A stretch of DNA of 64,000 nt from Clostridium lundense DSM 17049 (GCF_000619945.1 NZ_JHVC01000001.1:248001-312000), one strand, 5' to 3'; shown: positions 16,739-26,783, counted from the first letter of the stretch. The notes: generated from the sequence alone by a model not told the origin. A program made the numbers and translations.

Positions 16739-19177
16739 ATGAAAAATCAAATTTTAAATATAGAGGGAATGACCTGTGCTGCTTGTGCTAAGGCAGTAGA
16801 AAGAACTTCAAAAAGGGTTGATGGAGTTATTGAAGCTAATGTAAATTTTGCCTCAGAGAAGTTAAGTTTAACTTATGATGAGACAAAAGTTAAATTAGAA
16901 GATGTTCAAAAATCTATAGAAAAAGCTGGTTATAAGGCTTTAGTAGAATCCACAACTAAAACTTTAAGTATAGAAGGAATGACTTGTGCAGCTTGTGCTA
17001 AGGCTGTTGAAAGAGTTTGCAAAAGATTAGATGGAGTTATTGAGGCTAACGTAAATTTTGCATCTGAAAAATTAAACATAACTTTTGAACCTGCGAAAAT
17101 TAGACTAATAGAAATAAAAAATGCAGTAGAAAAGTCAGGATATAAATTAGTGGAAGAAAGTACTGTAGATTTACACAAAGAAAAGAAGGAAGAAGAGAGA
17201 AAACTCTTGTGGAAAAAGTTCGTGGTTTCAGCTATATTTACTGTTCCACTACTTTATATATCTATGGGACATATGTTGGGGTTCCCAATACCTAGTATAC
17301 TTCACCCAACAATGCATCCTAAAAATTTTGCTGTAATTCAATTTTTATTGGTTTTACCTGTTGTGATAATCGGAAATAAGTTTTACAAGATAGGATTTAA
17401 GGCGCTATTAAGGAAAGAGCCCAATATGGATTCTTTAATAGCTATTGGTACCTTAGCAGCATTTTTATATGGGATGTTTGCCATATATAAAATATTTGCA
17501 GGAGAAGTGCAATATGCTAATAATTTATATTTTGAATCGGCCGGAGTTATTTTAACTCTTATTACTTTAGGAAAATATTTAGAAACTGTTACTAAAGGAA
17601 AGACTTCAGAAGCAATAAAAAAGCTAATGGGCTTAGCACCTAAGACTGCTAGAATATTAAAAGAAGATAATGAAGTAGAAATTCCTATAGATGAAGTAGA
17701 AGTTCAGGACATAATTATTGTAAAGCCAGGAGAAAGGCTTCCTGTAGATGGAATTGTTATGGAAGGAATTACTTCTATAGATGAATCTATGCTTACGGGA
17801 GAAAGTATCCCTGTAGAAAAGAATATAGGAGATAAAGTCATTGGTGGAAGTATAAATAAAAATGGATTTATAAAGTACAAGGCTACTAGAGTAGGGAAAG
17901 ATACAGCTCTTGCCCAAATAATTAAATTAGTAGAAGAAGCTCAGGGAAGTAAAGCACCTATTGCCAAAATGGCGGATATAATAGCGGGGTATTTTGTTCC
18001 TGTAGTAATAACTTTAGCTTTATTAGCAGCTATAGGTTGGAAAATTTATGGAGAAAGTAATGTATTTGCTTTAACTATATTTATATCTGTATTAGTAATA
18101 GCTTGTCCATGTGCTTTAGGTCTAGCAACACCTACAGCAATAATGGTAGGTACAGGAAAAGGAGCAGAATATGGAGTTCTTATAAAGAGTGGTGAAGCAT
18201 TAGAAACTGCTCATAGAATAGAAACAGTAGTCTTTGATAAAACTGGTACTATAACTGAAGGAAAACCAAAAGTTACGGATATAATAACTAGTGAAGGTAT
18301 TAGTGAGGAATATTTATTACAAATAGCTGCCAGTGGAGAAAAGGGTTCAGAACATCCATTAGGGGAGGCTATTGTAAAGCAGGGAGAAGAAAAAGAATTA
18401 GAATTTAAGATGGTAGAAAAGTTTGAGGCTATACCAGGACAGGGTATAAAAGCCTTCATAGAAGAAAAAAAAGTTTTATTAGGAAATAAAAAACTTATGA
18501 GTGAAAACAATATAGATTTAAAGGAGTTTGGTGAAATATCAAATAGATTAGCAGAAGAAGGAAAAACTCCTATGTATGTAGCACTTGAAGATAAATTAGC
18601 TGGAATAATAGCTGTGGCAGATACAGTAAAAGAAAATAGTAAAAATGCCATAGAAAAGCTTCATAAAATGGGTATAGAAGTAGTTATGATTACTGGAGAT
18701 AATAAAAGAACTGCTGAAGCTATAGGAAGACAAGTAGGAATAGATAGAGTACTTGCTGAGGTTTTACCAGAAGACAAGGCAAAGGAAGTTAAAAAACTTC
18801 AAAGTGAAGGGAAAAAAGTTGCTATGGTAGGAGATGGTATAAATGATGCACCAGCTCTTGCTCAAGCAGATGTTGGAATTGCTATAGGATCTGGAACAGA
18901 TGTAGCTATGGAATCTGCAGATATAGTTTTAATGAAAAGTGACTTAATGGATGTAGGCACTGCAATACAGTTAAGTAAAAAAACTATAAGGAATATAAAA
19001 GAAAATTTATTTTGGGCTTTTGGATACAATACTATAGGAATACCAGTAGCTATGGGATTTTTACACATTTTTGGAGGACCGCTTTTAAATCCTATGATTG
19101 GAGCAGCAGCTATGAGCTTTAGTTCTGTTTCAGTGCTTTTAAATGCATTAAGGTTAAAGACCTTTAGACCAAACTAA
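16739..19177 (+). CDS. copA: Cu(I)-exporting P-type ATPase
   Basis: A P1B-type ATPase of 812 residues that pumps Cu(I) out of the cell. Two N-terminal HMA domains carry GMTCAACAK, with cysteines 13/16 and 83/86. The membrane metal site is CPC (Cys456-Pro-Cys458), the phosphorylated aspartate is Asp500 in DKTGT, and SEHPLGEA plus GDGINDAPAL complete the ATPase motifs. The last membrane helices contain NTIGIP and MSFSSVSVLLNALRL, the Cu(I)-specific subgroup signature. It is expressed with csoR, LDCC and copZ. AAGGAGG precedes the ATG. Confidence 0.96.
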   Translation: MKNQILNIEGMTCAACAKAVERTSKRVDGVIEANVNFASEKLSLTYDETKVKLEDVQKSIEKAGYKALVESTTKTLSIEGMTCAACAKAVERVCKRLDGVIEANVNFASEKLNITFEPAKIRLIEIKNAVEKSGYKLVEESTVDLHKEKKEEERKLLWKKFVVSAIFTVPLLYISMGHMLGFPIPSILHPTMHPKNFAVIQFLLVLPVVIIGNKFYKIGFKALLRKEPNMDSLIAIGTLAAFLYGMFAIYKIFAGEVQYANNLYFESAGVILTLITLGKYLETVTKGKTSEAIKKLMGLAPKTARILKEDNEVEIPIDEVEVQDIIIVKPGERLPVDGIVMEGITSIDESMLTGESIPVEKNIGDKVIGGSINKNGFIKYKATRVGKDTALAQIIKLVEEAQGSKAPIAKMADIIAGYFVPVVITLALLAAIGWKIYGESNVFALTIFISVLVIACPCALGLATPTAIMVGTGKGAEYGVLIKSGEALETAHRIETVVFDKTGTITEGKPKVTDIITSEGISEEYLLQIAASGEKGSEHPLGEAIVKQGEEKELEFKMVEKFEAIPGQGIKAFIEEKKVLLGNKKLMSENNIDLKEFGEISNRLAEEGKTPMYVALEDKLAGIIAVADTVKENSKNAIEKLHKMGIEVVMITGDNKRTAEAIGRQVGIDRVLAEVLPEDKAKEVKKLQSEGKKVAMVGDGINDAPALAQADVGIAIGSGTDVAMESADIVLMKSDLMDVGTAIQLSKKTIRNIKENLFWAFGYNTIGIPVAMGFLHIFGGPLLNPMIGAAAMSFSSVSVLLNALRLKTFRPN

Positions 19178-19245
19178 AAAAATAAATAATAAATAATAAA
19201 GATCAAATAATAAGTAAGAAATAATAAAAATTGGAGGAATAAATT

Positions 19246-19455
19246 ATGAAAAAGAAAATATCTATTGAAGGAATGAGTTGTATGCATTGTGTAAAGCATG
19301 TAAAGGAGGCTTTAGAAGAAATAGGAGGAAAGAATATAGATGTTAATTTAAGTTCAAAAGTAGCAGTAGCTGAATTTGATGAAAATGTAACTGATAATAA
19401 AATAAAAGATGTAATTAAAGATTATGGATACAAAGTAATGAATATAGAAGAGTAA
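19246..19455 (+). CDS. copZ: Copper chaperone, HMA domain
   Basis: A single 69-residue heavy-metal-associated domain with the metal motif GMSCMHC (Cys12, Cys15). It probably carries Cu(I) to CopA or CsoR. It ends the copper operon, 68 bases after copA, with TTGGAGG before the ATG and a strong terminator after it. Confidence 0.9.
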   Translation: MKKKISIEGMSCMHCVKHVKEALEEIGGKNIDVNLSSKVAVAEFDENVTDNKIKDVIKDYGYKVMNIEE

Positions 19456-19458
19456 TAA

Positions 19459-19491
19459 TAAAAAGCTAGTCCTTAGGGATTAGCTTTTTTA
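19459..19491 (+). terminator. Terminator of the copper operon
   Basis: Stem AAAAAGCTAGTCC / GGGATTAGCTTTTT with a TTA loop, followed by T residues. Confidence 0.85.
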
Positions 19492-19577
19492 TTATTTGCA
19501 ATAATTAAATTGAAATATTTTTAGGGTGTGATAAAATATGTAATGTGGTAATTTTTGAACTGATTGGAGAGAAATTC

Positions 19578-20714
19578 ATGGCAAAAGAGCGATTAAAGGA
19601 ATTAGACATAATAAGAGCAATAGCTTTTATATTTGTAGTTGATCAACACATTCTAGGGGGATATTCCTATATTAAGGAATTACCTAAGGATCAATATTTA
19701 ATTTTAAAGATGTTTTATATAGTAGCCAAGCCTGCTGTACCTATATTTCTTACTATAAGCGCTATATCATTATTTTATGTTTATTATGATAACTTTAATG
19801 CCAAAAAGTATTATATAAAAAGAGCAAAATACATATTAATACCATATATTATTTGGTCTGCTATAAATATGTATAAGTTGGGAAATAGGGATGGCTTTAA
19901 TGATTTTATATGGCAGGTTTTATCTGGGAACGGAGGATTTCATCTTTGGTATATGGGAATGATATTGAGATTATATATTTGTTTTCCTATAATTTTATAT
20001 ATAGGAAAGAGAATATATAATAGTAATAAGGTTTTAAGAATTATAGTATTTATAAGCACTTTTCCAGCTTATTATATGTTAAGCAAATATCAATATGTTA
20101 TATCTCAGAATGCAGGAAAATTTATATTTAATAATCCTACAGAATTGCAGCAAAAGTTTGTCAATGTATCTTCGATATTTTGGATATTATATTTTATATT
20201 GGGAATTTATATTGCATTAAACTATAAAACTTTTAAAAATATTATTATGAAATTTAAATGGGTAGTTATAGCAGCTTATTTGCCTTTGTTAGTGTATACT
20301 TATATGAATGAAATTGAGGCTGTAAAATTTATAAGAAGCGTGTACATATTGTTTACTATAGTTACTATTTTAGTTGTATATATTATAGCTATTTATTTGG
20401 CAAACTTTAAAAGCCTATATAATAAATTTAAGTTTATAGGGGATTATTCTTTTGCAGGTTATATGGCACATATTATAGTTTTAAATTGGTTTGCTAATAA
20501 CTTACAATTTTATTTTGGAATAAAAAATCACCTCATATTAGGTGTTTTAGTATGGATTTTAACATCAATAACAACACCAATAATAATGAGCTTCTTAAAT
20601 TGTTTTCCATATTCCCAGTATGTTATAGGAGCTAAAAATAATATCATTAAAGATATAAATAATAAAAAAAGAATACAAAATACTGATAAGAAAATAATAG
20701 GTTATAATTTATAA
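19578..20714 (+). CDS. Membrane acyltransferase (acyltransferase 3 / OatA family)
   Basis: A 378-residue polytopic protein with about ten hydrophobic segments. It opens with RLKELDIIRAIAFIFVVDQHI, the family's R-x-x-x-x-D-x-x-R-x-x-A signature; the usual catalytic His after the first helix is represented by DQH. GNGGFHLWYMGMILRLY (about residues 117-133) is the conserved HLWF-like region. The family O-acetylates peptidoglycan, exopolysaccharide or macrolides; no partner gene shows which. The ATG at 19578 has GGAGAG at proper distance, better than an in-frame upstream start at 19545. Confidence 0.85.
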   Translation: MAKERLKELDIIRAIAFIFVVDQHILGGYSYIKELPKDQYLILKMFYIVAKPAVPIFLTISAISLFYVYYDNFNAKKYYIKRAKYILIPYIIWSAINMYKLGNRDGFNDFIWQVLSGNGGFHLWYMGMILRLYICFPIILYIGKRIYNSNKVLRIIVFISTFPAYYMLSKYQYVISQNAGKFIFNNPTELQQKFVNVSSIFWILYFILGIYIALNYKTFKNIIMKFKWVVIAAYLPLLVYTYMNEIEAVKFIRSVYILFTIVTILVVYIIAIYLANFKSLYNKFKFIGDYSFAGYMAHIIVLNWFANNLQFYFGIKNHLILGVLVWILTSITTPIIMSFLNCFPYSQYVIGAKNNIIKDINNKKRIQNTDKKIIGYNL

Positions 20715-20724
20715 TAATAAAAGA

Positions 20725-20766
20725 GCATGTAGTCCAACATATTTATTTGGTGCTACATGTTTTTTT
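20725..20766 (+). terminator. Terminator after the acyltransferase gene
   Basis: Stem CATGTAGTCCAA / TTGGTGCTACATG with one bulge, followed by TTTTTTT. Confidence 0.85.
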
Positions 20767-20944
20767 ATATGCAAAAACTAAATTGTGGCAGAAAATCTAC
20801 AAACACTTTAACACTTTAGTAGAAAAATGTAATATTTAATGAATAAAATAATTTTATTAAAATTGTTTTGGAAAAATGTTGAAATATAGTAATAAATGTT
20901 GTAATATTATATATATATTACTTAGAAGGGATGGGGTGTAATAA

Positions 20945-23041
20945 ATGGATTCAAAAACAGTAAAAGTTAAAAAAAGTAACAACGGCAGCATCAAAAACAA
21001 ATTAATAGTAGCATTTACCTCGCTAATATTAGTTTGTATACTAACCTTAACAATTATAATATCAATAGTGACGGTAAATAATATAAAGGATACTTATATG
21101 AATTCCATAGATTTAAGTATTTCCCAAGGAGAAGAAGAAATTAACACATATATAAGTTCTATAGAAGAAAATATAAATATGCTAAGTAAAATGCCTGTAA
21201 TTATCAGTAAAGATTTTGATAATAGTTTACCAACGTATTTTGATTCAAAAGAAGATAGTAAAAATGCAGTTAAAAATAAAAACTATGAGAATGAGGTTTT
21301 TAATTATTTAGAAAACTTTACGAAAAGTCATAGTTCTACACAATCTATATTTATAGGTGTGGAAAGTAATGGAGGGTATGTACAGTATCCTAGGGTAAAC
21401 ATAAAAAAAGGGTATGATCCAAGAACAAGAGAATGGTATAAAACTGGTAAGAGTAATTCTGATAAAGTAAATGTTACTGACATGTATCAAATGACCAACG
21501 GGGATACAGTTATAAGCTTTATAAAGGCCATGAAAGATAATGGAAGAATAAAAGGTGTAATTGGTTATGATATGAATTTAACTAAACTTTCAGATATGGT
21601 TAAGTCTATGAAGATTGGTAAGAATGGATATATGATTATAACTGATAAAAATGGAAATATATTAGCTCATCCAAAAGATAAGACTTTATTAAGTAAGAAT
21701 ATAAAAGAAGAAAATTCGGAAAATTTCGGAGATATAAATAAATCAATAGGAAAAACATTTGAAATTAAACATTCTGATGGGAAAAATTATATAGTTAAGG
21801 TGCAAAGGTTTACAAATGAGGATATAGGCTGGAATTGTATAATTTTTATAGATAAAAGTGAAATATATGTTCTTGCAAAAAGCATATTAATAATAAACAT
21901 AGTGTTAACGATTATATTTATAGCATTAAGTATAATGGTATCTATGTATATGGCTAGAAAAATCTCTGAACCTATTAGTTATATATCTAATCATGTTCAG
22001 ATTTTAGGTCAGGGTGATTTTTCTCGGGAAATAGATGAAGGACATTTACAGCATAATGATGAAATAGGAAAAGCTATGCAGTCGGCAAAAAGCATGCAAC
22101 ATTCTATTAGGGATATTATTAGTAATGTAAAAGACAAGTCCACATATATAGATGAATACTCTAGCACGTTATCTAAATTTGTAGAGGAAATGTCAAGTTC
22201 TTCTAAGGAAATATCAATGGCTATTGCACAAATTGCAAAAGGAGCGAGTTCCCAATCACAAGAATTAGTAGATATAGTTCAGATATTACATGAATTTAGT
22301 GGAGATATAGAAAATGTTTTAGGTGATGTATCCCACGTTTACAATAATTCTCAGAGTATAGATGGTTTAGTTAAAAGTGGTAGTAGTAATATGAATTCAT
22401 TAATTAATTCCGTAGATATTACTAATGAATCTTTTAAAGAATTTATTCATGGATTTGAGAAACTTATTTCTAGTATGGAACAAATAAGCAATATTACTAA
22501 TCTAATAAATGATATAGCAGAACAAACAAATTTATTAGCTTTAAATGCAGCTATTGAAGCAGCTAGAGCAGGAGAGGCTGGAAAAGGATTTGCTGTAGTT
22601 GCTGATGAAATAAGAGACCTTGCAGAACAAACAAAGATTTCATCAAAAGATATTGATAAACTTGTAGGTGATATATTCCAGGATGCCAGCATTATTGATA
22701 ATAATAAAGATCATATGTATAAGGAACTGGAAAATGAAAAAGCTGTTATTAATATATCAACCAATTCATTTAATGATATAATTCAGGCTATAGAGGATAT
22801 ATTACCTAAGATAGAAAAAATAACAGAATCTATAGAAGATATAGATAATAGTAAAACTAGTATACTTAATAAGTTAGAAAATATATCTTCAGTTTCAGAA
22901 GAAGTTTGTGCTTCTACAGAAGAAATAACTTCTTCTACAGAGCAGATGAGTAGCTTTTCAAATAAGGTGTCTTCAGAGGCTAATACATTAAGCGAAACTG
23001 CAAAAGAAATGATGGATGGTGTAAATAAATTTAAATTGTAA
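20945..23041 (+). CDS. Methyl-accepting chemotaxis protein with dCache sensor
   Basis: A 698-residue chemoreceptor. A membrane segment at about 20-42 is followed by a double-Cache extracellular domain (about 45-305), a second segment (about 310-335), HAMP, and the signalling domain with the hairpin tip NDIAEQTNLLALNAAIEAARAGE. The sensor contains YDPRTREWYKTG and a later VIGYD, residues shared with amino-acid-binding dCache domains, so an amino acid ligand is a reasonable guess. It is monocistronic; GGGATGGGGTG precedes the ATG. Confidence 0.93.
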   Translation: MDSKTVKVKKSNNGSIKNKLIVAFTSLILVCILTLTIIISIVTVNNIKDTYMNSIDLSISQGEEEINTYISSIEENINMLSKMPVIISKDFDNSLPTYFDSKEDSKNAVKNKNYENEVFNYLENFTKSHSSTQSIFIGVESNGGYVQYPRVNIKKGYDPRTREWYKTGKSNSDKVNVTDMYQMTNGDTVISFIKAMKDNGRIKGVIGYDMNLTKLSDMVKSMKIGKNGYMIITDKNGNILAHPKDKTLLSKNIKEENSENFGDINKSIGKTFEIKHSDGKNYIVKVQRFTNEDIGWNCIIFIDKSEIYVLAKSILIINIVLTIIFIALSIMVSMYMARKISEPISYISNHVQILGQGDFSREIDEGHLQHNDEIGKAMQSAKSMQHSIRDIISNVKDKSTYIDEYSSTLSKFVEEMSSSSKEISMAIAQIAKGASSQSQELVDIVQILHEFSGDIENVLGDVSHVYNNSQSIDGLVKSGSSNMNSLINSVDITNESFKEFIHGFEKLISSMEQISNITNLINDIAEQTNLLALNAAIEAARAGEAGKGFAVVADEIRDLAEQTKISSKDIDKLVGDIFQDASIIDNNKDHMYKELENEKAVINISTNSFNDIIQAIEDILPKIEKITESIEDIDNSKTSILNKLENISSVSEEVCASTEEITSSTEQMSSFSNKVSSEANTLSETAKEMMDGVNKFKL

Positions 23042-23050
23042 TTAAGTTAT

Positions 23051-23100
23051 AAATTTAGTCTTAGCTTAACTTGTAAATAAACTAAGACTAAATTTTTTTA
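23051..23100 (+). terminator. Terminator between convergent chemoreceptor and TauE-type genes
   Basis: A perfect 13-bp stem, AATTTAGTCTTAG / CTAAGACTAAATT, followed by T residues. Its A/T flanks could act on both strands. Confidence 0.85.
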
Positions 23101-23108
23101 TTAATGGC

Positions 23109-24491
23109 TTAAGGGGTAGGACTGCAACAACTAGGGGTAGAACTATTAGGAACTACTATATCCCCAGGTTTTAAGTTTTCTGTAGAATTGATATCATCTA
23201 CTACTTTTATATATCCTCTTATCATACCCATCCAGCAACTAAAATTAATGTCCTTATTATTAGGAGTAAATTCTATAACATTTTCTCCACTTTCTAATTT
23301 CTTTTGGATATCAAGTGAAGAAAATATAATTTCATTATTGCAATAATTTAGGCTCTTTCCGTCTATTATCAATTTTACTGGAGTATTTTTTTGAACATAA
23401 AGCACATTAGGAGTATATCCTCTAGAATCAGCAGTAATATTTATAATTTGTACACCATCTTTAATTATTGGCTTAGTTATATTTAAATTTTTATCTTTAT
23501 TATTTGATAGTAGTTTTGAAGATGATACCAATTCTAAAGGATTATTAAATCCCATAAGAGCAAGTCCTCTATTACCCATAATTAAACCTAGAAATATGAT
23601 CAAAATTCCACTATATCTTAGCAAATTTTTTGTATATTTTTTGCTCAATAAACCAGATAAAGTTCCAAAACTAAACATAAGAGGTACTGTACCTAAAGAA
23701 AAAATAAACATGGATAAGGCGCCTTTAAAGGCACTTCCAGTACTAAGAGCATAAATTTGCAGTGTTTGTAGTGGTCCACAAGGCATAAAACCATTTAATA
23801 TACCCACTAAAAAAGGAGAAGAAAACTTTCTTTTTAAAGAACAACTATTCCAGGGAAGCTTAATATAGAACTTTTTAAATAAATTAAATCCTGCTAGATT
23901 AAATCCCATTATTATCATAAATATTGCTGCAATAATTTGAATAATTGCCTTAGAAAATAGTGAAAGAGAAAAAAGAGAACCTAAAGCACCTATAGCTCCA
24001 CCTAGTACGGTATAAGATAGTACCCTTCCTAGATTATATAATATAGCAGGTTTTATAGCTTCAAGCTTAGTACTTTTTTCTTTAACTATACTTTGAGAAA
24101 GCATTATTCCTCCACACATACCAACACAATGAATGGATGTAAGCAGCCCTATTACAAATAGTGCAAAGTAGGAAGCATTATTTAAACTAGTTTCCATATT
24201 AAAACCATTGGTAGATTTAGATAAGTTCCATATTATAAAACCTATAATTAAAATTCCTATAATATTTTTATTACCAGGCTCTGTTAAATGATAGCCTGCT
24301 TTTTCTATGGCAGATTTTATTTTATTTATATTGCAAACACGATCATCATAATGAATTTCCACTATACCATCTTTAAAATTTGCTTTAACCCATATAATTC
24401 CTGGTAGAGTATTTATATCTTTTTCTATTCTTTTTTCACAAGAATTGCAGGTCATATTATAAACTTTAAGTCTAACCTTTTTTATTTCCAT
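23109..24491 (-). CDS. HMA - TauE/SafE (UreH-like) membrane - cupredoxin fusion protein
   Basis: A 460-residue, three-part protein. Residues 1-70 are a heavy-metal-associated domain with metal motif MTCNSCEKR. Residues of about 75-310 form about seven membrane segments of the sulfite exporter TauE / DsbD-like UreH_2 family, with FALFVIGLLTSIHCVGMCGG and GFMPCGPLQTLQIYALSTG. Residues of about 345-435 look like a cupredoxin domain, with Cys and Met candidates in LNYCNNEIIF and FSCWMGMIRG. The protein ends SCCSPTP. The combination suggests metal (probably copper) transfer across the membrane. It faces the chemoreceptor gene and lies 4 kb from the copper operon. GGAGG precedes the ATG. Confidence 0.85.
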   Translation of the reverse strand: MEIKKVRLKVYNMTCNSCEKRIEKDINTLPGIIWVKANFKDGIVEIHYDDRVCNINKIKSAIEKAGYHLTEPGNKNIIGILIIGFIIWNLSKSTNGFNMETSLNNASYFALFVIGLLTSIHCVGMCGGIMLSQSIVKEKSTKLEAIKPAILYNLGRVLSYTVLGGAIGALGSLFSLSLFSKAIIQIIAAIFMIIMGFNLAGFNLFKKFYIKLPWNSCSLKRKFSSPFLVGILNGFMPCGPLQTLQIYALSTGSAFKGALSMFIFSLGTVPLMFSFGTLSGLLSKKYTKNLLRYSGILIIFLGLIMGNRGLALMGFNNPLELVSSSKLLSNNKDKNLNITKPIIKDGVQIINITADSRGYTPNVLYVQKNTPVKLIIDGKSLNYCNNEIIFSSLDIQKKLESGENVIEFTPNNKDINFSCWMGMIRGYIKVVDDINSTENLKPGDIVVPNSSTPSCCSPTP

Positions 24492-24680
24492 GAAATAACC
24501 TCCTTATTATGTTTATTAAGAAGATTATATTTGAAATTTATAAAGATATTATGAAGGCAAAATTACATATTTACGAGGTAAAAAAACGTAGAATTTAGTT
24601 GAAAAATGTTATATTAACGTATATAATTTATTGAGTTAATATAAAATGATTACTTTTAGTAATATTAGGGGGCATAATGT

Positions 24681-25355
24681 ATGGAAGGAATTTTATTTTT
24701 AGTTATTGGAGCTTTAAAAATAACATTGCTAGATATTGTATTAAGTGGAGATAACATAGGGGTTATAGCTTTGGCTACAAAGGATCTTCCAGAGAAATTT
24801 GCAAAAAGAGCAGCAGTAATTGGGGTTAGTGCAGCCATAATTTTGAGAATAATTTTTGCATCTTGTGTTACTTTGATTTTAAATATACAGTGGTTACCTA
24901 TAAAACTAATAGGAGGATTACTGCTTATAAAGATTACTTGGGATTTTATAAAAGGAGAAGACGAAGAAGAAGATGTAAAGGTAGAAAGTAAATTTTGGGG
25001 AGCGGTATGGAGTATTATTATAGCAGATATTACTATGAGTTTAGATAATGTATTAGCTATAGCAGGTACTGCCGAAGGGAACATACCTTTAATAATTTTT
25101 GGATTAGCTTTAAATATTCCTATTATTTTCTTTGGAAGTCGATATGTTGCAAAAATTATGAATAAATATCCTATAGCTATTTATATAGGAGGAGGAATAC
25201 TCGCTCACACTGCATTTAAAATGTTATTAGAAGATAGATTAATAATACATAAAATACCACACAGCTTTTTAATAGCTTTCCCTTATGCAATGGCGCTTCT
25301 TACATTGGCATATGGATTATATATTACAAGAAATAGTAAAGACTTAATATCATAA
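24681..25355 (+). CDS. TerC/YjbE family integral membrane protein
   Basis: A 224-residue TerC-family protein with about seven membrane segments. It has LDIVLSGDNIGVIALA near the N-terminus and ITMSLDNVLAIAGTA in the middle, the paired acidic membrane motifs of the family. Members are linked to manganese export or to metal loading of secreted enzymes. I searched the 190-base upstream gap for a yybP-ykoY-type manganese riboswitch and did not see one. It is monocistronic with AGGGGGC before the ATG. Confidence 0.88.
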   Translation: MEGILFLVIGALKITLLDIVLSGDNIGVIALATKDLPEKFAKRAAVIGVSAAIILRIIFASCVTLILNIQWLPIKLIGGLLLIKITWDFIKGEDEEEDVKVESKFWGAVWSIIIADITMSLDNVLAIAGTAEGNIPLIIFGLALNIPIIFFGSRYVAKIMNKYPIAIYIGGGILAHTAFKMLLEDRLIIHKIPHSFLIAFPYAMALLTLAYGLYITRNSKDLIS

Positions 25356-25393
25356 AATAAGAGCCTCACTTCTTAGTGAGGCTCTTATTTTTG
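25355..25393 (+). terminator. Terminator after the TerC-family gene
   Basis: A perfect 16-bp stem, AAATAAGAGCCTCACT / AGTGAGGCTCTTATTT, with a 4-base loop and T run. Confidence 0.92.
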
Positions 25394-25451
25394 AATAATA
25401 AATACTCCTTTAACAGAAAATAAATAAAAATATCTAAAGGAGGTAAGATTT

Positions 25452-26783
25452 GTGTTAGAAAAGATGGTGAATAGTGTTCTAAATAATCTTTCTGATGAAA
25501 TGATGATTAATATACTTACTAAGGATTATCCAGAAAATTTTTTTGTAATGGCTACAGCAGCGGAAAAAATAGGTGTTAATGCTATTGTGGAGGCTTGCAT
25601 TAGAGGAGAGAGTGGGAAAGTCCTTCAAAGAACTTATGGAAGTCCCAATGTACAATCTCAGTGGAATAAATTATTTTTAAATGGAAGGCAATTATTTAAC
25701 TTGCCTGTAGAAAAGTTAGATAGTATAAGTACAGAAGTGATTATTGGAAAGAAGTGTATAAAACCATTAGTAATATCTATGCCTGTAATGATAACGGGAA
25801 TGTCTTATGGTGGATCTTTAAGTTTAGAGACAAAGACTGCTTTAGCGAGGGGAGCTTCTATAGCCGGCACAGCTACAAATACAGGAGAATCTGGTGTTTG
25901 TGCAGAAGAAAGAGAAGCAGCGAAACTTTTAATAGGACAATATAATAGGGGAGGATGGCTTAGAAGCAAAGAAGATTTAGGTAAACTAGATGCTATAGAA
26001 ATACAAATGGGGCAAGGAGCTTGGGGAGGTGCTGTGCCTACTAATATACCAGCTAATGAAATAGGGGAACATTTAAGAAATACATGGCATTTAAATTCCA
26101 ATGAAGATGCAAAAAAAGGATCTAGGATGGAAGGAATCGATTCTTTAGAAGACCTAATAAATTTAGTTAACAATTTGAAAAGTGAATATGGAGTACCTGT
26201 TGGAATAAAAATTGCAGCTACTCATTTTATTGAAAAGGAATTAGATGTAATAACAAGTACAGAAGCAGATTTCATTGTAATAGATGGTGCGGAAGGAGGA
26301 ACTGCAAGTGCTCCGCCTACCCTAGAGGATGATATGGGGTTGCCGACTTTATTTGCTTTATCTAGAGCTGTTAATTATTTAGAAGGAAAGGAAATAAAGG
26401 ATAAGTATGATTTAATAGTAGCAGGAGGGCTAAAGACACCAGGAGAATTTTTAAAAGCAGCAGCTCTTGGTGCAAAGGCAGTTTATATAGGATCTATAGC
26501 TGTTATAGCTACCATTCAAAGTCAGATTATTAAAACTCTTACCTATGAAAGTACCCCACAGTTAGTTTTATATGGAGGAAAACTAACAAAAGAATTGGAT
26601 GTAGATAAAGGTGCTCAAACTTTATCAAACTTTTTAAATTCCTGTAAGGAGGAAATGAAGCTAGCTCTTTCCGCTATGGGAAAAACAAGTGTAGATCAAT
26701 TAGCTAAAGAAGATTTAGTTTGTGTAGATAAGGAATTAAGTAGTGTTTTGAAAATAGGATATGCTGGGGATGCTTGTGAGTAA
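25452..26783 (+). CDS. FMN-binding glutamate synthase-like protein (GltB central domain only)
   Basis: A 443-residue protein matching the FMN/synthase domain of glutamate synthase. GMSYGGSLSLETKTALARGA and NTGESG are the FMN-site motifs, and IDGAEGGTASAPPTLEDDMGLPT the conserved glycine-rich barrel segment. The N-terminal glutaminase domain is absent, and I see no ferredoxin-type CxxCxxC cluster motif, so it cannot be a normal glutamine-dependent GOGAT. Such stand-alone domains are found in anaerobes and archaea and their substrate is not settled. It starts at GTG with AAAGGAGG at 25437-25444 and is monocistronic. Confidence 0.83.
   Translation: MLEKMVNSVLNNLSDEMMINILTKDYPENFFVMATAAEKIGVNAIVEACIRGESGKVLQRTYGSPNVQSQWNKLFLNGRQLFNLPVEKLDSISTEVIIGKKCIKPLVISMPVMITGMSYGGSLSLETKTALARGASIAGTATNTGESGVCAEEREAAKLLIGQYNRGGWLRSKEDLGKLDAIEIQMGQGAWGGAVPTNIPANEIGEHLRNTWHLNSNEDAKKGSRMEGIDSLEDLINLVNNLKSEYGVPVGIKIAATHFIEKELDVITSTEADFIVIDGAEGGTASAPPTLEDDMGLPTLFALSRAVNYLEGKEIKDKYDLIVAGGLKTPGEFLKAAALGAKAVYIGSIAVIATIQSQIIKTLTYESTPQLVLYGGKLTKELDVDKGAQTLSNFLNSCKEEMKLALSAMGKTSVDQLAKEDLVCVDKELSSVLKIGYAGDACE

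Noticed and set aside
18211..18651. 146-codon open frame antisense to copA
   Set aside because: It overlaps the highly conserved ATPase domain and has no start signals; shadow of copA.
19178..19240. AATAAT-rich run between copA and copZ as a tandem repeat element
   Set aside because: The units are irregular and short; simple AT-rich sequence of the kind seen throughout the window.
24492..24680. yybP-ykoY manganese riboswitch before the TerC-family gene
   Set aside because: The leader is short and AT-rich, and I could not find the conserved GC-containing core of that riboswitch.
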